This document shows positions 40,785 through 49,013 of a stretch of DNA of 64,000 nucleotides, piece by piece. Both the position numbers and the translations under genes were made by a program. Numbering within the stretch: the first letter of the stretch is position 1; every line of letters starts with the position of its first letter. This DNA comes from Streptomyces sp. HUAS YS2 (GTDB lineage Bacteria > Actinomycetota > Actinomycetes > Streptomycetales > Streptomycetaceae). The DNA lies in assembly GCF_033343995.1 (NCBI RefSeq), contig NZ_CP137573.1, positions 7,163,001 to 7,227,000 on the forward strand, given 5' to 3'. Under the pieces are notes generated by a model. The model was not told the origin of the DNA. It was given only the letters and a program-made list of their open reading frames with translations, and made no database searches.

Positions 40785-41546
40785 ATGACCGACCATGATC
40801 TTCCTCCGCGCCTCGGCAGCCTCACCTTCCACGGCCCGCTCTCGGAGTCACGCGCGACCCGCATGATCGAGCGGCTGGCCGCCGCCTCGCCCGCCACCGT
40901 CCTCGACATCGGCTGCGGCTGGGGCGAGTTGCTGCTGCGCACGCTGGAGGCCGCGCCCGGTTCCACCGGTGTCGGGATCGACATCAACGCCGAGGACCTG
41001 GCCCGCGGCCGGCTCGTGGCGAAGGAGCGCGGGCTCGCCAACCGCGTCGAGTTCGTCGAGGAGTCCGCGCTCGGCACCACGCGCGGACCGGTCGACGCGA
41101 TCCTCTGCCTCGGGTCCAGCCAGGCCCTGTGCGACCCCGGCCTGCCGCACGACCCCGCGGCCGCCCTGAGCGAACTGCGCCGCCTCGTCCGCCCCGGTGG
41201 CCGGGTCGTGCTCGGCGAGGGATTCTGGGAGCGCACCCCGACCGACGACGAGCTGGCCCGCATGTGGCCGGGCGCCACGGCCGCGGACCACTTCCTGCTG
41301 CCCGAACTGGTCGACCTCGCCATCGAGGCCGGCTTCCGTCCCGCATGGATCGAGACGGCGGGCCGCGAGGAGTGGGAGGAGTTCGAGTCCGGCTACCGGT
41401 ACGACACCGAGGTCTGGCTCGCCGCCCACCCCGACCACCCCCTCGCGGACGAGACCCGCGCCCGCGTCGACCGCCAGCGCGCCGGCTGGATGGGCTACCG
41501 CGGCATCCTCGGCATCACCTACCTGACGCTCGTCCCCGTCGGCTGA
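40785..41546 (+). CDS. Class I SAM-dependent methyltransferase
   Basis: 253 residues with motif I VLDIGCGWGELLLRTL, acidic loop GVGIDINAEDLARG, motif II DAILCLGSSQAL and LVRPGGRVVLGEGFWERTP. Small-molecule-type fold; substrate unknown. Alternative start ATG 40734 (MSVNRWPG) overlaps the ROK stop by ATGA but its AAGGAGG lies only one base away. The chosen ATG has a -10 hexamer 7 nt upstream. Convergent with DUF4865. Confidence 0.88.
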   Translation: MTDHDLPPRLGSLTFHGPLSESRATRMIERLAAASPATVLDIGCGWGELLLRTLEAAPGSTGVGIDINAEDLARGRLVAKERGLANRVEFVEESALGTTRGPVDAILCLGSSQALCDPGLPHDPAAALSELRRLVRPGGRVVLGEGFWERTPTDDELARMWPGATAADHFLLPELVDLAIEAGFRPAWIETAGREEWEEFESGYRYDTEVWLAAHPDHPLADETRARVDRQRAGWMGYRGILGITYLTLVPVG

Positions 41547-41553
41547 CGATCCG

Positions 41554-42135
41554 TCACCAGTGTCGGCCCCGGGGCAGCGAGGAGCGCTCCGGGGCCGACA
41601 GGTGCAGCACCCGGAACCGCTCACCCGCGTCCGTCGGCGGTTCCGCCGCCCACAGCGTGAAGGTCAACAGCTCCCAGTGGCGCGGATCGACGGCGACCGC
41701 GCTCGCCACCACCCCGTCCGCCCGCACCGCCGACTCGAGCCGTTCCAGCGCCTCCCCGACCGCCGCCGCGGGCGGTGCGCCCTCCGGTATCGGGCTCCGG
41801 CGGCGCGTCGCCGACCGCGGCGCGCTCGCGGCCGCAGGCCCCTCCGCGTACCCGACACCCGTCCAGTGCTGGACGACCGGGCGGCCGAAGTCGTTCACGA
41901 TCCCCTGGAAACCGGGGCCCCAGAGGAAGGAGTTCATGGCCTCGGGTGCGACCCAGAGGTAGAACGGGGCGTACTGATCGACGGGCGAGCCGTCCGCCCG
42001 CTCACGGACCAGATACGCCTTGAGGCCGAGCCCGGCGAAGTCGTCGAGCAGATGCCCGCGGGTCGCCACCCGCTCGCGGATGATTCCCATGTCGTAGTCG
42101 GCGGGCAGGGTGATCTCGTACTGCATGGCATGCAC
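41554..42135 (-). CDS. DUF4865 family protein
   Basis: 193 residues from GTG 42135, 9 nt after AAGGGAG. The family opening MQYEITLPADYDMGIIRERVATRGHLLDDFAGLGLKAYLVRE and APFYLWVAPEAMNSFLWGPGF identify DUF4865, probably a ferredoxin-like (dimeric alpha-beta) fold. Function unknown. It sits 14 bp downstream of a TetR gene, likely co-transcribed; TetR-DUF4865 pairs recur in actinomycetes as I recall. Its 3' end encodes a hairpin. Confidence 0.75.
   Translation of the reverse strand: MHAMQYEITLPADYDMGIIRERVATRGHLLDDFAGLGLKAYLVRERADGSPVDQYAPFYLWVAPEAMNSFLWGPGFQGIVNDFGRPVVQHWTGVGYAEGPAAASAPRSATRRRSPIPEGAPPAAAVGEALERLESAVRADGVVASAVAVDPRHWELLTFTLWAAEPPTDAGERFRVLHLSAPERSSLPRGRHW
41561..41600. terminator. 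Hairpin embedded in the DUF4865 3' coding end
   Basis: TGTCGGCCCCGG (41561-41572) pairs perfectly with CCGGGGCCGACA (41589-41600). The 16-nt loop contains an inner AGCG/CGCT stem. It lies 14 bp past the convergent methyltransferase stop and encodes residues near the DUF4865 C-terminus. Confidence 0.7.
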
Positions 42136-42149
42136 GGTGGTGAACTCCC

Positions 42150-42722
42150 TTACGAAGAAGGGCCCTTGTGGGCCGACAGCAGCATGAGCAGTCCGTCGAC
42201 CGCGGTGTCGAAGGCCTCGGGCGACCCCGAGGAGCGGGCCAGTACGTAGCCGCCCTGCACGGTCGCCACGATCGTGGCGGCGAGCGCCGCCGGGTCCAGG
42301 GGGCCGGTCAACTCGCCCCTGTCCAGGCCCTCCTGGACGATCCCGGCCAGCCGCCCGCGCAACCGGTCGAGCGTCTCGTGGACCGGCGCGCGCAGCTCCG
42401 GGCTCCCCATCACGTCCGGGTCCATCGTCAGCCGCCCCACCGGACAGCCGCGCAGCACGTCGCGCTCGCGGCGCAGGTACGCCTCGATCCGCGCGTACGC
42501 CGACGTCCCGCCCTCGAGGACGGCCTCGGCGGCGGCCCGCATCTCCTCGGCCGTACGCCGGATCGCGGCCAGCGCCAGGTCCGGCTTCCCGGTGAAGTGG
42601 TGGTACATGCTGCCCTGGCCGGCCCCCGCGGCCTGCTGGATCGCCTTCGGGCTGGTGCCCACGTAGCCGCGCTCCCAGAGCAGCTCGCGGGTGGCCTCGA
42701 TCAGTCGCTCGGGAGTGCTCAT
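42150..42722 (-). CDS. TetR/AcrR-family regulator
   Basis: 190 residues from ATG 42722 (MSTPERLIEATRELLWERGYVGTSPKAIQQAAGAGQGSMYHHFTGKPDLALAAI). ATG 42737, 15 bp upstream, lies inside the -10 and operator and is rejected. TACAAT precedes ATG 42722 by 6 nt, giving a leaderless message. An inverted repeat overlaps the -10, so autorepression is likely and would include DUF4865 downstream. Confidence 0.88.
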   Translation of the reverse strand: MSTPERLIEATRELLWERGYVGTSPKAIQQAAGAGQGSMYHHFTGKPDLALAAIRRTAEEMRAAAEAVLEGGTSAYARIEAYLRRERDVLRGCPVGRLTMDPDVMGSPELRAPVHETLDRLRGRLAGIVQEGLDRGELTGPLDPAALAATIVATVQGGYVLARSSGSPEAFDTAVDGLLMLLSAHKGPSS

Positions 42723-42728
42723 GATCCG

Positions 42729-42750
42729 ATTGTACATACCAGTAGGTACA
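42729..42750 (-). promoter_or_regulatory. TetR promoter -10 and operator
   Basis: TACAAT (42734-42729, minus strand) overlaps the inverted repeat TGTACATA-N4-TAGGTACA (42731-42750), which has one mismatched pair in 8-bp arms. Confidence 0.65.
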
Positions 42751-42881
42751 GAATCCGGAGCAGGGCGGAATCCGCTGCTCTACTCCCCACGTCGTACGCG
42801 CGAAGCCGCTGGCCGTACGACGCCCCGGACCCCCTCGGCGGGGGACTCTCGGCAGTAACGAACCGCAAGGAGCTGACCGAG

Positions 42882-43184
42882 ATGAACACCCTCGCGCATG
42901 CAGGTCCCGCCCCCTGGGTCCTTCTCTTCCCGCTGGTCTGGGCCGCCGTGATCGTCACCGTCGTCACCGTCCTGCGCCGCACCGTGTGGCGCGGCCGTCG
43001 CGGACCTTTCGGCCGCCCCGGCCACGACGACGGCCGTCCCCCGTACGACGAGCAGTCGCCGATCGCCCTCCTCGGGCACCGCTTCGCGGCCGGGGAGATC
43101 GACGAGGACGAGTACTGGCGCCGCCTCACCGTCCTGGAGGAGCAGTTCGGCCGGGTCACGCGCCCCAAGGGCGGTGCGGCATGA
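42882..43184 (+). CDS. SHOCT-domain small membrane protein
   Basis: 100 residues from ATG 42882 (AAGGAGC upstream). One membrane helix (WVLLFPLVWAAVIVTVVTVL) is followed by a basic loop and a C-terminal SHOCT motif (LGHRFAAGEIDEDEYWRRLTVLEEQF). Such motifs mediate oligomerisation. It overlaps the ABC ATPase start (ATGA), so it probably belongs to the transporter operon. Confidence 0.78.
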   Translation: MNTLAHAGPAPWVLLFPLVWAAVIVTVVTVLRRTVWRGRRGPFGRPGHDDGRPPYDEQSPIALLGHRFAAGEIDEDEYWRRLTVLEEQFGRVTRPKGGAA

Positions 43185-43945
43185 CCACCACCACGCTGCG
43201 TACCGCCACCGCCGCCCGGGTCGTCGACGCCGTGAAGGTGTACGGCGTCGGCGACACCGAGGTGAGAGCCCTGGACGGGGTGAGCGTCGACTTCCCGGCC
43301 GGCCGGTTCACCGCGATCATGGGGCCCTCCGGCTCCGGCAAGTCCACCCTCATGCACTGCGCCGCCGGACTCGACACCCTCACCTCCGGCTCCGCGCTGA
43401 TCGGCGACACCGACCTGTCGACGCTCGACGACCGCCGCCTCACCCTGCTCCGCCGCGAGCGGGTCGGCTTCGTCTTCCAGGCGTTCAACCTCCTGCCCAC
43501 CCTCACCGTCGCCGAGAACATCACGCTGCCCCTCGACCTCGCCGGTACCGCCCCGGACCGGGCCCGGCTGGACACCCTGATCGACACCGTCGGCCTGCGT
43601 GACCGGCTGCACCACCGGCCCGCCCAGCTGTCCGGCGGGCAGCAGCAGCGCGTCGCCGTCGCCCGCGCCTTCGCCGGCACGCCCGACGTCGTCTTCGCCG
43701 ACGAGCCGACCGGCAACCTCGACTCCCGCTCCGGCGAGGAGGTGCTCCGGCTGCTCGGCGACACCGTACGGCGGACCGGGCGCACGGTCGTCATGGTGAC
43801 TCACGACCCGGTCGCCGCCGCCCACGCCGACGAGGTGGTCTTCCTCGCCGACGGGCGGCTCGTCGACCGGATGCCCTCGCCCACCGCGGAGCGCGTCCTG
43901 GACCGCATGAAGGCCTTCGACGGTCGGGGAGGAGGCCGGTCATGA
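43181..43945 (+). CDS. ABC transporter ATP-binding protein (MacB/LolD-like)
   Basis: 254 residues from ATG 43181. Walker A GPSGSGKST, Q-loop VFQAFNLLPTLTVAENI, signature LSGGQQQRVAVARA, Walker B VVFADEPTGNLDS and H-loop VMVTHD are all intact. FQAFNLLPTLT and GNLDSRSG are typical of the MacB/LolD/FtsE class. Coupled by ATGA to both neighbours. With the following permease it forms a type VII ABC system, likely mechanotransmission or lipoprotein/peptide handling at the membrane. Confidence 0.92.
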   Translation: MTTTTLRTATAARVVDAVKVYGVGDTEVRALDGVSVDFPAGRFTAIMGPSGSGKSTLMHCAAGLDTLTSGSALIGDTDLSTLDDRRLTLLRRERVGFVFQAFNLLPTLTVAENITLPLDLAGTAPDRARLDTLIDTVGLRDRLHHRPAQLSGGQQQRVAVARAFAGTPDVVFADEPTGNLDSRSGEEVLRLLGDTVRRTGRTVVMVTHDPVAAAHADEVVFLADGRLVDRMPSPTAERVLDRMKAFDGRGGGRS

Positions 43946-46530
43946 GTACCGCCCGCACCGCCCGCGGCGGAGGCCGGCGCTTCGCCGCCCTCCGGCTCAG
44001 CCTCTCCTCGCTGCGCGCCCACAAGCGGCGCTTCGCCGGCACCTTCACCGCCGTCCTGCTCGGCGTCGCGTTCCTCACCGGCACCCTCGTCATGGGCGAC
44101 ACGCTCCGCGCGAGCTTCGACTCCCTCTTCGGCAGCGCCGCCGCCGGCACCGACGCCGTCGTGCGCAGCACGAGCGTGGTCACCGTCGCCGGCGAGGGCC
44201 AGGGCACCCGCCGGCCCGTCGACGCCTCCCTCGCCGGCACGCTGCGCGACACCCCGGGCGTGGCCGCCGCCGAACCCCAGATCCAGGGCGCCGGCCAGCT
44301 CGTCGCCGCCGACGGCGAACCCATCGGAGGCAAGGGCCCGCCGACCCTGGCCGGCAACTGGATCGGCGACACCGCGCTCAACCCGTACCGGCTCGCCGAG
44401 GGGCGCGCCCCGCAGAAGTCCGGCGAGGTCGTCGTCAACCGGGGCGCCGCGAAGACCGGTGGCCTGAAGATCGGCGACACGACCACGCTGCGCACCCCCG
44501 ACCCGGTCCGGGTGACCGTCGTCGGCCTGGCCACCTTCGGCGGCGAGGACGGCATGGCCCAGGTGACGTACACCGGCATGACCCGCGCCGACGCGGAGAA
44601 GCACCTCACGCCGAAGCCCGGCGAAGCGGCGAGCATCCTCGTCCGGGCCGGTCCCGGAACCTCGCAGCAGGAGCTGGTCGACGCGCTGGCCCCGGTACTC
44701 CCCGCGGGCGTGGAGGCCATCACCGGGCAGCAGTCCGCCGAGGAGAACACCGACATGATCTCCGGGCAGTTCCTGACCCTCTTCACCGTCTTCCTGCTGG
44801 TGTTCAGCGGCGTCGCGCTGCTCGTCTCGGTCTTCTCGATCCACAACACCTTCGCGATCGTCGTCGCCCAGCGCACCCGCGAGAACGCCCTGCTGCGGGC
44901 GCTCGGCGCGGTCCGGCGGCAGGTCGTCGGCACGACACTGGCCGAGGCCGCGGCCGTCGCGGTGCTCGCCTCCGCCGCCGGACTCCTCGGCGGCATCGGG
45001 GTGGCGGCGGGTCTGCAGGCGCTCTTCCCGGCCGTCGGCTTCCCGTTCCCCGAGGGTGACCTCGTCGTCAGCGGTCTGTCGCTGGCGCTGCCGTTCGCCG
45101 TCGGACTCCTGGTCTGCCTCGGCTCCGCGCTGCTCCCCGCCGTGAAGGCGGGCCGCACCGCGCCGCTCGCAGCCCTGCGCGAGACGGCCGTGGACGATTC
45201 CGGCGCCTCGCGCCGCCGCGCCCTGACCGGGGCCGGGCTGCTGGCCGTCGCCCTCGCCGTCACGCTGACCGGCGTGCTCGTCACCCCGTCGATCTGGCTC
45301 GCCGGGACCGGCGCGGTGCTGGTGCTCGCCGCGTTCGTCGTCCTCGGTCCGGTCGCCTCTTCCGTCGCGGTACGGGTCCTCGGCGGACCGCTGCGCGGCG
45401 TCACCCGCGGCCTGGCGCGCCGCAACGCGCTGCGCAGCCCCCGCCGCACCGCCGCCACGGCGACCGCGCTGATGATCGGCGTCGCCGTCGTGTCCCTGTT
45501 CACCGTCTTCGGGGCGTCCCTGAAGGCCACCATGGACGACACCGTGTCCCGTTCCTTCGCCGGCGACCTCGCCGTCTCCACGCCCGCGTACGGCGCCGGC
45601 GGCAGCGGGCTGAGCCCCCGGCTCGCCCCGGCGATCGCCGCGCTGCCCGAGGTGGAGACGGCGGTCGGGCTGGGCAAGGGCGTCGCCGAGGTGGACGGCG
45701 AGGGGCGGGCGCTGACCGTCACCGACCCGGCCACGCTCTCCCGTTCCTTCGACCTCGGCACCGTACGCGGATCCCTGGACGGCCTCGGTGCGAACGGCAT
45801 CGCGATCTCCGACGCGGAGGCCGGCAAGGTCGGACTGGAACCCGGCGACACCACCGAACTCGCCTTCACCGACGGAAGCCGGCGGACCTTCACCGTCCGC
45901 GCCGTCTACCAGGAGTCCGAACTCGCCGGTTCGTACGTCGTCACCCGCGAGGCCTGGGCCCCGCACCGGACACAGGACGCCGACACGCTCGTCTCCGTCA
46001 CGCTGAAGGACGGGGTTGCCGCGGACGACGGCCGGGCGGCGGTCGAGACGGTCGCGGCACAGTACGGCAACCCGGAGGTGCAGAGCCGGGACGAGTACGC
46101 CGAGGCGTCGGCGGGCGGCATCGACATGATGCTCACCCTCGTCTACGCGCTCCTCGCGCTGGCCGTCGTGATCGCGCTGCTCGGCATCGCGAACACGCTG
46201 ACCCTCGCGGTCCACGAACGGACCCGGGAACTCGGCCTGTTGCGCGCCGTCGGCCAGACCCGGGCCCAGCTGCGGGCGATGGTCCGCTGGGAGTCCGTGC
46301 TGGTCGCCGCGTTCGGCACGGTGGGCGGCCTGGTCCTCGGCGGCTTCCTCGGGTGGGTCCTGGTGGAGGCGTCGGAGGGCGCGGGCGACAGCCCGTTCGC
46401 CTTCGCGCTGCCGCCGCTCCCGCTCGCGGTCGTCGCCCTGGTCGGCCTCGCGGCCGGAGCGCTCGCCGCCTGGCGGCCGGCCCGCCGCGCCTCCCGCCTG
46501 GACGTGCTGCGGGCGATCGCGACGGAGTGA
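43942..46530 (+). CDS. FtsX/MacB-like ABC permease (large)
   Basis: 862 residues. N-terminal helix (RRFAGTFTAVLLGVAFLTGTLVMG), then a large outer domain, then two FtsX blocks: about 275-400 with VFSIHNTFAIVVAQRTRENALLRALGAVRRQV, and about 730-860 with IANTLTLAVHERTRELGLLRAVGQTRAQL. This duplicated layout is common in actinomycete permeases paired with one ATPase. It likely moves no small solute but couples ATP to periplasmic-side work. The 3' end is partly duplicated downstream. Confidence 0.9.
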   Translation: MSTARTARGGGRRFAALRLSLSSLRAHKRRFAGTFTAVLLGVAFLTGTLVMGDTLRASFDSLFGSAAAGTDAVVRSTSVVTVAGEGQGTRRPVDASLAGTLRDTPGVAAAEPQIQGAGQLVAADGEPIGGKGPPTLAGNWIGDTALNPYRLAEGRAPQKSGEVVVNRGAAKTGGLKIGDTTTLRTPDPVRVTVVGLATFGGEDGMAQVTYTGMTRADAEKHLTPKPGEAASILVRAGPGTSQQELVDALAPVLPAGVEAITGQQSAEENTDMISGQFLTLFTVFLLVFSGVALLVSVFSIHNTFAIVVAQRTRENALLRALGAVRRQVVGTTLAEAAAVAVLASAAGLLGGIGVAAGLQALFPAVGFPFPEGDLVVSGLSLALPFAVGLLVCLGSALLPAVKAGRTAPLAALRETAVDDSGASRRRALTGAGLLAVALAVTLTGVLVTPSIWLAGTGAVLVLAAFVVLGPVASSVAVRVLGGPLRGVTRGLARRNALRSPRRTAATATALMIGVAVVSLFTVFGASLKATMDDTVSRSFAGDLAVSTPAYGAGGSGLSPRLAPAIAALPEVETAVGLGKGVAEVDGEGRALTVTDPATLSRSFDLGTVRGSLDGLGANGIAISDAEAGKVGLEPGDTTELAFTDGSRRTFTVRAVYQESELAGSYVVTREAWAPHRTQDADTLVSVTLKDGVAADDGRAAVETVAAQYGNPEVQSRDEYAEASAGGIDMMLTLVYALLALAVVIALLGIANTLTLAVHERTRELGLLRAVGQTRAQLRAMVRWESVLVAAFGTVGGLVLGGFLGWVLVEASEGAGDSPFAFALPPLPLAVVALVGLAAGALAAWRPARRASRLDVLRAIATE

Positions 46531-46579
46531 CCGCGCGGGAACGACCGCTACGGAGCGATCGCGACGGAACGACCGCGCG
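46513..46579 (+). repeat. 25-bp direct repeat around the permease stop
   Basis: 46513-46537 (which contains the TGA) and 46555-46579 share 23 of 25 bases, period 42 bp. The core is GCGATCGCGACGGA. A small sub-repeat, GGAACGACCGC, lies between and within. Confidence 0.65.
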
Positions 46580-46609
46580 ACGTCCGGGCCGGGTCCGCGG
46601 TGGCGAGCG

Positions 46610-47182
46610 TCAGCCCGCCACCGCGGACCTGGCCGTCGCGTGGGCGCGCCGCGACTCGGCGGGCTCGCCGAACGGTGCGTCGTCGGGGACGAACGCGGCG
46701 GCCGCGAACGGTCCGTCGGTGGTCGCGCCGTGCACGGCGTGCGGGCGCGGCGGCGCGGTGACCGCCAGGGCCGGGGCGTGGAGGGTGAACCAGACGACCT
46801 TGCCCGTTCCCTGCGGCCGGACGCCCCAGCTCTCGCTGACCGCCTCGATGATCGCGAGGCCGCGTCCGGACGTGGCGTACGGGTCGGCGTCCGCGCCGAC
46901 GGGGTCCGGTCCGTCGAGCGCAGGGAACCTCGGGTCGTGGTCGTGGACCGAGACCGTGAGGCGGTCCAGCAGCAGCTCTACCACGACGGTGCACTTCTTG
47001 TCCGGCTGTGCGTGCCGGTGGACGTTGGTCAGCAGCTCGGTCACGCCGAGCGCCGCATGGTCTATCAGTGCGTCCAGGTGCCAGTACCGCAGATGTGCGG
47101 ACACGATTCTGCGGACCTGACCGATCCGCGACGGCAGAGCCTGTACCTCTACCGTGCAGTGCCTGCTCGGTTCGCTGATCAC
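46610..47182 (-). CDS. RsbW-like ATP-binding protein (anti-sigma-factor type)
   Basis: 190 residues from GTG 47182 (GGGGAG upstream). The HATPase fold shows ALGVTELLTNVHRHA (N box), VHDHDPRFP and GRGLAIIEAVSESWG (G box), typical of small Streptomyces RsbW-like proteins that may act as anti-sigma factors or kinases. The C-terminus is disordered. No anti-anti-sigma factor is adjacent. A near-palindrome (47231-47250) lies upstream. Confidence 0.85.
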   Translation of the reverse strand: MISEPSRHCTVEVQALPSRIGQVRRIVSAHLRYWHLDALIDHAALGVTELLTNVHRHAQPDKKCTVVVELLLDRLTVSVHDHDPRFPALDGPDPVGADADPYATSGRGLAIIEAVSESWGVRPQGTGKVVWFTLHAPALAVTAPPRPHAVHGATTDGPFAAAAFVPDDAPFGEPAESRRAHATARSAVAG

Positions 47183-47230
47183 GGCTGCGACTCCCCGAAA
47201 TAGGTCCGGAAGAAGACGAAGGATCGGATC

Positions 47231-47250
47231 CAGCAGTCAGCTGCCTGCTG
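47231..47250. promoter_or_regulatory. 20-bp near-palindrome upstream of RsbW-like gene
   Basis: CAGCAG-N-CAGCTG-N-CTGCTG with 9 of 10 positions paired, 49 bp before GTG 47182. A plausible operator. The rest of 47183-47411 is a small hairpin (TGCCTC/GAGGCA, 47305-47323) and repeats. Confidence 0.5.
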
Positions 47251-47360
47251 TTCGTACAAAGCGGCGGCTTGGTCACAGCGTCACCGCTCATGAACCCTGA
47301 GTGATGCCTCCCAGCCTGAGGCAACCGTCACGACCGCGCAACTCGCGGCGACGATCCGCT

Positions 47361-47429
47361 GGTCGGTGACGGTCGGTGGCGGTGGGTAGCGGCGGCGTCG
47401 GTCGGTGGCGGTCAGTGACGGTCGGTGGC
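47361..47429 (-). repeat. GGTCGGTGGC-type repeats around a stop codon
   Basis: GGTCGGTGACGGTCGGTGGC (47361-47380) recurs with one change at 47410-47429, and its GGTCGGTGGC half at 47400-47409. One copy contains the stop codon of the small hypothetical gene. Confidence 0.6.
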
Positions 47430-47702
47430 GCGCCTCAGCGCTTCCAGGAATCCGCCCCTGCGGTCCGGCTCCGCCGTGAGCCGGTACCGGGTGCCGTTCA
47501 CCGTCGCGACCGCGTCGTCCGGCCCCGCGAACCAAGGCCGGCCCACCCGTACGGCCTTGACGGGCGCGCTGTCGATCTCCCTGCCGTAACTGGTGAGCAG
47601 GGCCAGCCGACCGTCCTCGATCCGGACCTCGCCGGCCCGGGTCAGCGACCGCGGCCAGCGGGCGATCCGTACGCCCCTGGCGCTGTACTCCGGCTCCGCC
47701 AT
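47412..47702 (-). CDS. Small hypothetical protein (96 aa)
   Basis: Starts at ATG 47702 (MAEPEYSARGVRIARWPRSL) with AAGGGGG upstream. Predicted short beta strands (EVRIEDGRLALLTSYGREIDSAPVKAVRVGRPWF) suggest a PH-like or small barrel fold. No signal peptide or helix. I do not recognise a named family. Divergent from the PLP desulfhydrase gene. Confidence 0.55.
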   Translation of the reverse strand: MAEPEYSARGVRIARWPRSLTRAGEVRIEDGRLALLTSYGREIDSAPVKAVRVGRPWFAGPDDAVATVNGTRYRLTAEPDRRGGFLEALRRATDRH

Positions 47703-47808
47703 CGCCACACCGCCCCCTTCGCACAGGTTTCTCCGTCAGTCTGCCGAACGAACGCGCCCGGCACCAGACCCCGGGGTCACGCCCAAGCGACTCCTATGGA
47801 TCCCCAAA

Positions 47809-47820
47809 GCAAACGTTTGC
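47809..47820. promoter_or_regulatory. LacI-type operator upstream of the PLP enzyme
   Basis: GCAAACGTTTGC is a perfect 12-bp palindrome with a central CG, as in LacI/GalR or CcpA-like sites. It is 50 bp before ATG 47871. No LacI gene is nearby. Confidence 0.6.
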
Positions 47821-47870
47821 GCAGGTGGGGGAGTTATCGTCGGCAGTGGGAACAGGACGAGGAGAAGCGC

Positions 47871-49013
47871 ATGAGCACCACAGCAGACCCGGCGCGCACC
47901 GGCACCGCCACCGCGCCCGCCACCATCGACGTGGACCGCAGCGACCCCGAGTACCGCGCCTGGCTGAAGGAGGCCGTGCGCAAGGTGCAGGCGGACGCCA
48001 ACCGCTCCGCCGACACGCACCTGCTGCGCTTCCCGCTCCCCGACGAGTGGGGCATCGACCTCTACCTGAAGGACGAGTCCACGCACCCCACCGGCAGCCT
48101 CAAGCACCGGCTGGCCCGTTCGCTGTTCCTGTACGGCCTGTGCAACGGCTGGATCCGCCCCGGAAAGCCGGTCATCGAGGCGTCCAGCGGCTCGACCGCC
48201 GTCTCCGAGGCGTACTTCGCGAAGCTCATCGGCGTCCCGTTCGTCGCCGTGATGCCGCGCACCACCAGCCCGGAGAAGTGCCGGCTCATCGAATTCCACG
48301 GCGGGCAGTGCCACTTCGTCGACGACTCGCGCACCATGTACGAGGAGTCCGCCGCCCTCGCCGAACGCACCGGCGGGCACTACATGGACCAGTTCACGTA
48401 CGCCGAGCGGGCCACCGACTGGCGCGGCAACAACAACATCGCCGAATCGATCTATCAGCAGCTCCGGTTGGAGCGGTACCCCGAGCCGGCCTGGATCGTG
48501 GCGACCGCGGGCACCGGCGGCACCTCGGCGACCATCGCCCGCTACGTGCACTACATGCAGCACGACACCCGGATCTGCGTCGCCGACCCGGAGAACTCCT
48601 GCTTCTTCGACGGCTGGACGCACAACGACCCCGAGGCCACCGCGGACTGCGGCTCCCGCATCGAGGGCATCGGCCGGCCGCGCATGGAGCCCAGCTTCGT
48701 GCCCGGCGCCATCGACCGGATGATGAAGGTACCCGACGCGGCGAGCGTCGCCGCGGTCCGCGCGCTGGAGGGCGCGATCGGCCGGAAGGCGGGCGGCTCG
48801 ACCGGCACGGGTCTGTGGAGCGCGCTGAAGATCGTCGCCGAGATGGTCGCCGAGGGCCGTACCGGCAGCGTGGTGACGCTGATCTGCGACCCGGGCGAGC
48901 GCTACCTCGACAAGTACTACTCGGACGACTGGCTGGCCGGACAGGGCCTGGACATCGCCCCGTACGCCGCCGCTATCGACCGGTTCCTGGCGACGGGGTC
49001 CTGGCCGGAGTGA
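47871..49013 (+). CDS. PLP-dependent cysteine synthase family (Cds1-like)
   Basis: 380 residues from ATG 47871 (AGGAGAAGC upstream). K78 in STHPTGSLKHRLA is the Schiff-base lysine; EASSGSTAVSEAYFAKLIG and GTGGTSATIARY bind the PLP phosphate. It resembles the actinobacterial L-cysteine desulfhydrase Cds1, which makes H2S, pyruvate and ammonia, and lacks the usual cysteine-synthase substrate loop. The C-terminal 41 bp overlap the convergent SRPBCC gene. Function from family only. Confidence 0.82.
   Translation: MSTTADPARTGTATAPATIDVDRSDPEYRAWLKEAVRKVQADANRSADTHLLRFPLPDEWGIDLYLKDESTHPTGSLKHRLARSLFLYGLCNGWIRPGKPVIEASSGSTAVSEAYFAKLIGVPFVAVMPRTTSPEKCRLIEFHGGQCHFVDDSRTMYEESAALAERTGGHYMDQFTYAERATDWRGNNNIAESIYQQLRLERYPEPAWIVATAGTGGTSATIARYVHYMQHDTRICVADPENSCFFDGWTHNDPEATADCGSRIEGIGRPRMEPSFVPGAIDRMMKVPDAASVAAVRALEGAIGRKAGGSTGTGLWSALKIVAEMVAEGRTGSVVTLICDPGERYLDKYYSDDWLAGQGLDIAPYAAAIDRFLATGSWPE

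Noticed and set aside
47376..47870. N-terminal extension of the cysteine-synthase-family frame
   Set aside because: It runs antisense over the small hypothetical gene and across the operator; ATG 47871 has AGGAGAAGC and begins the family domain.
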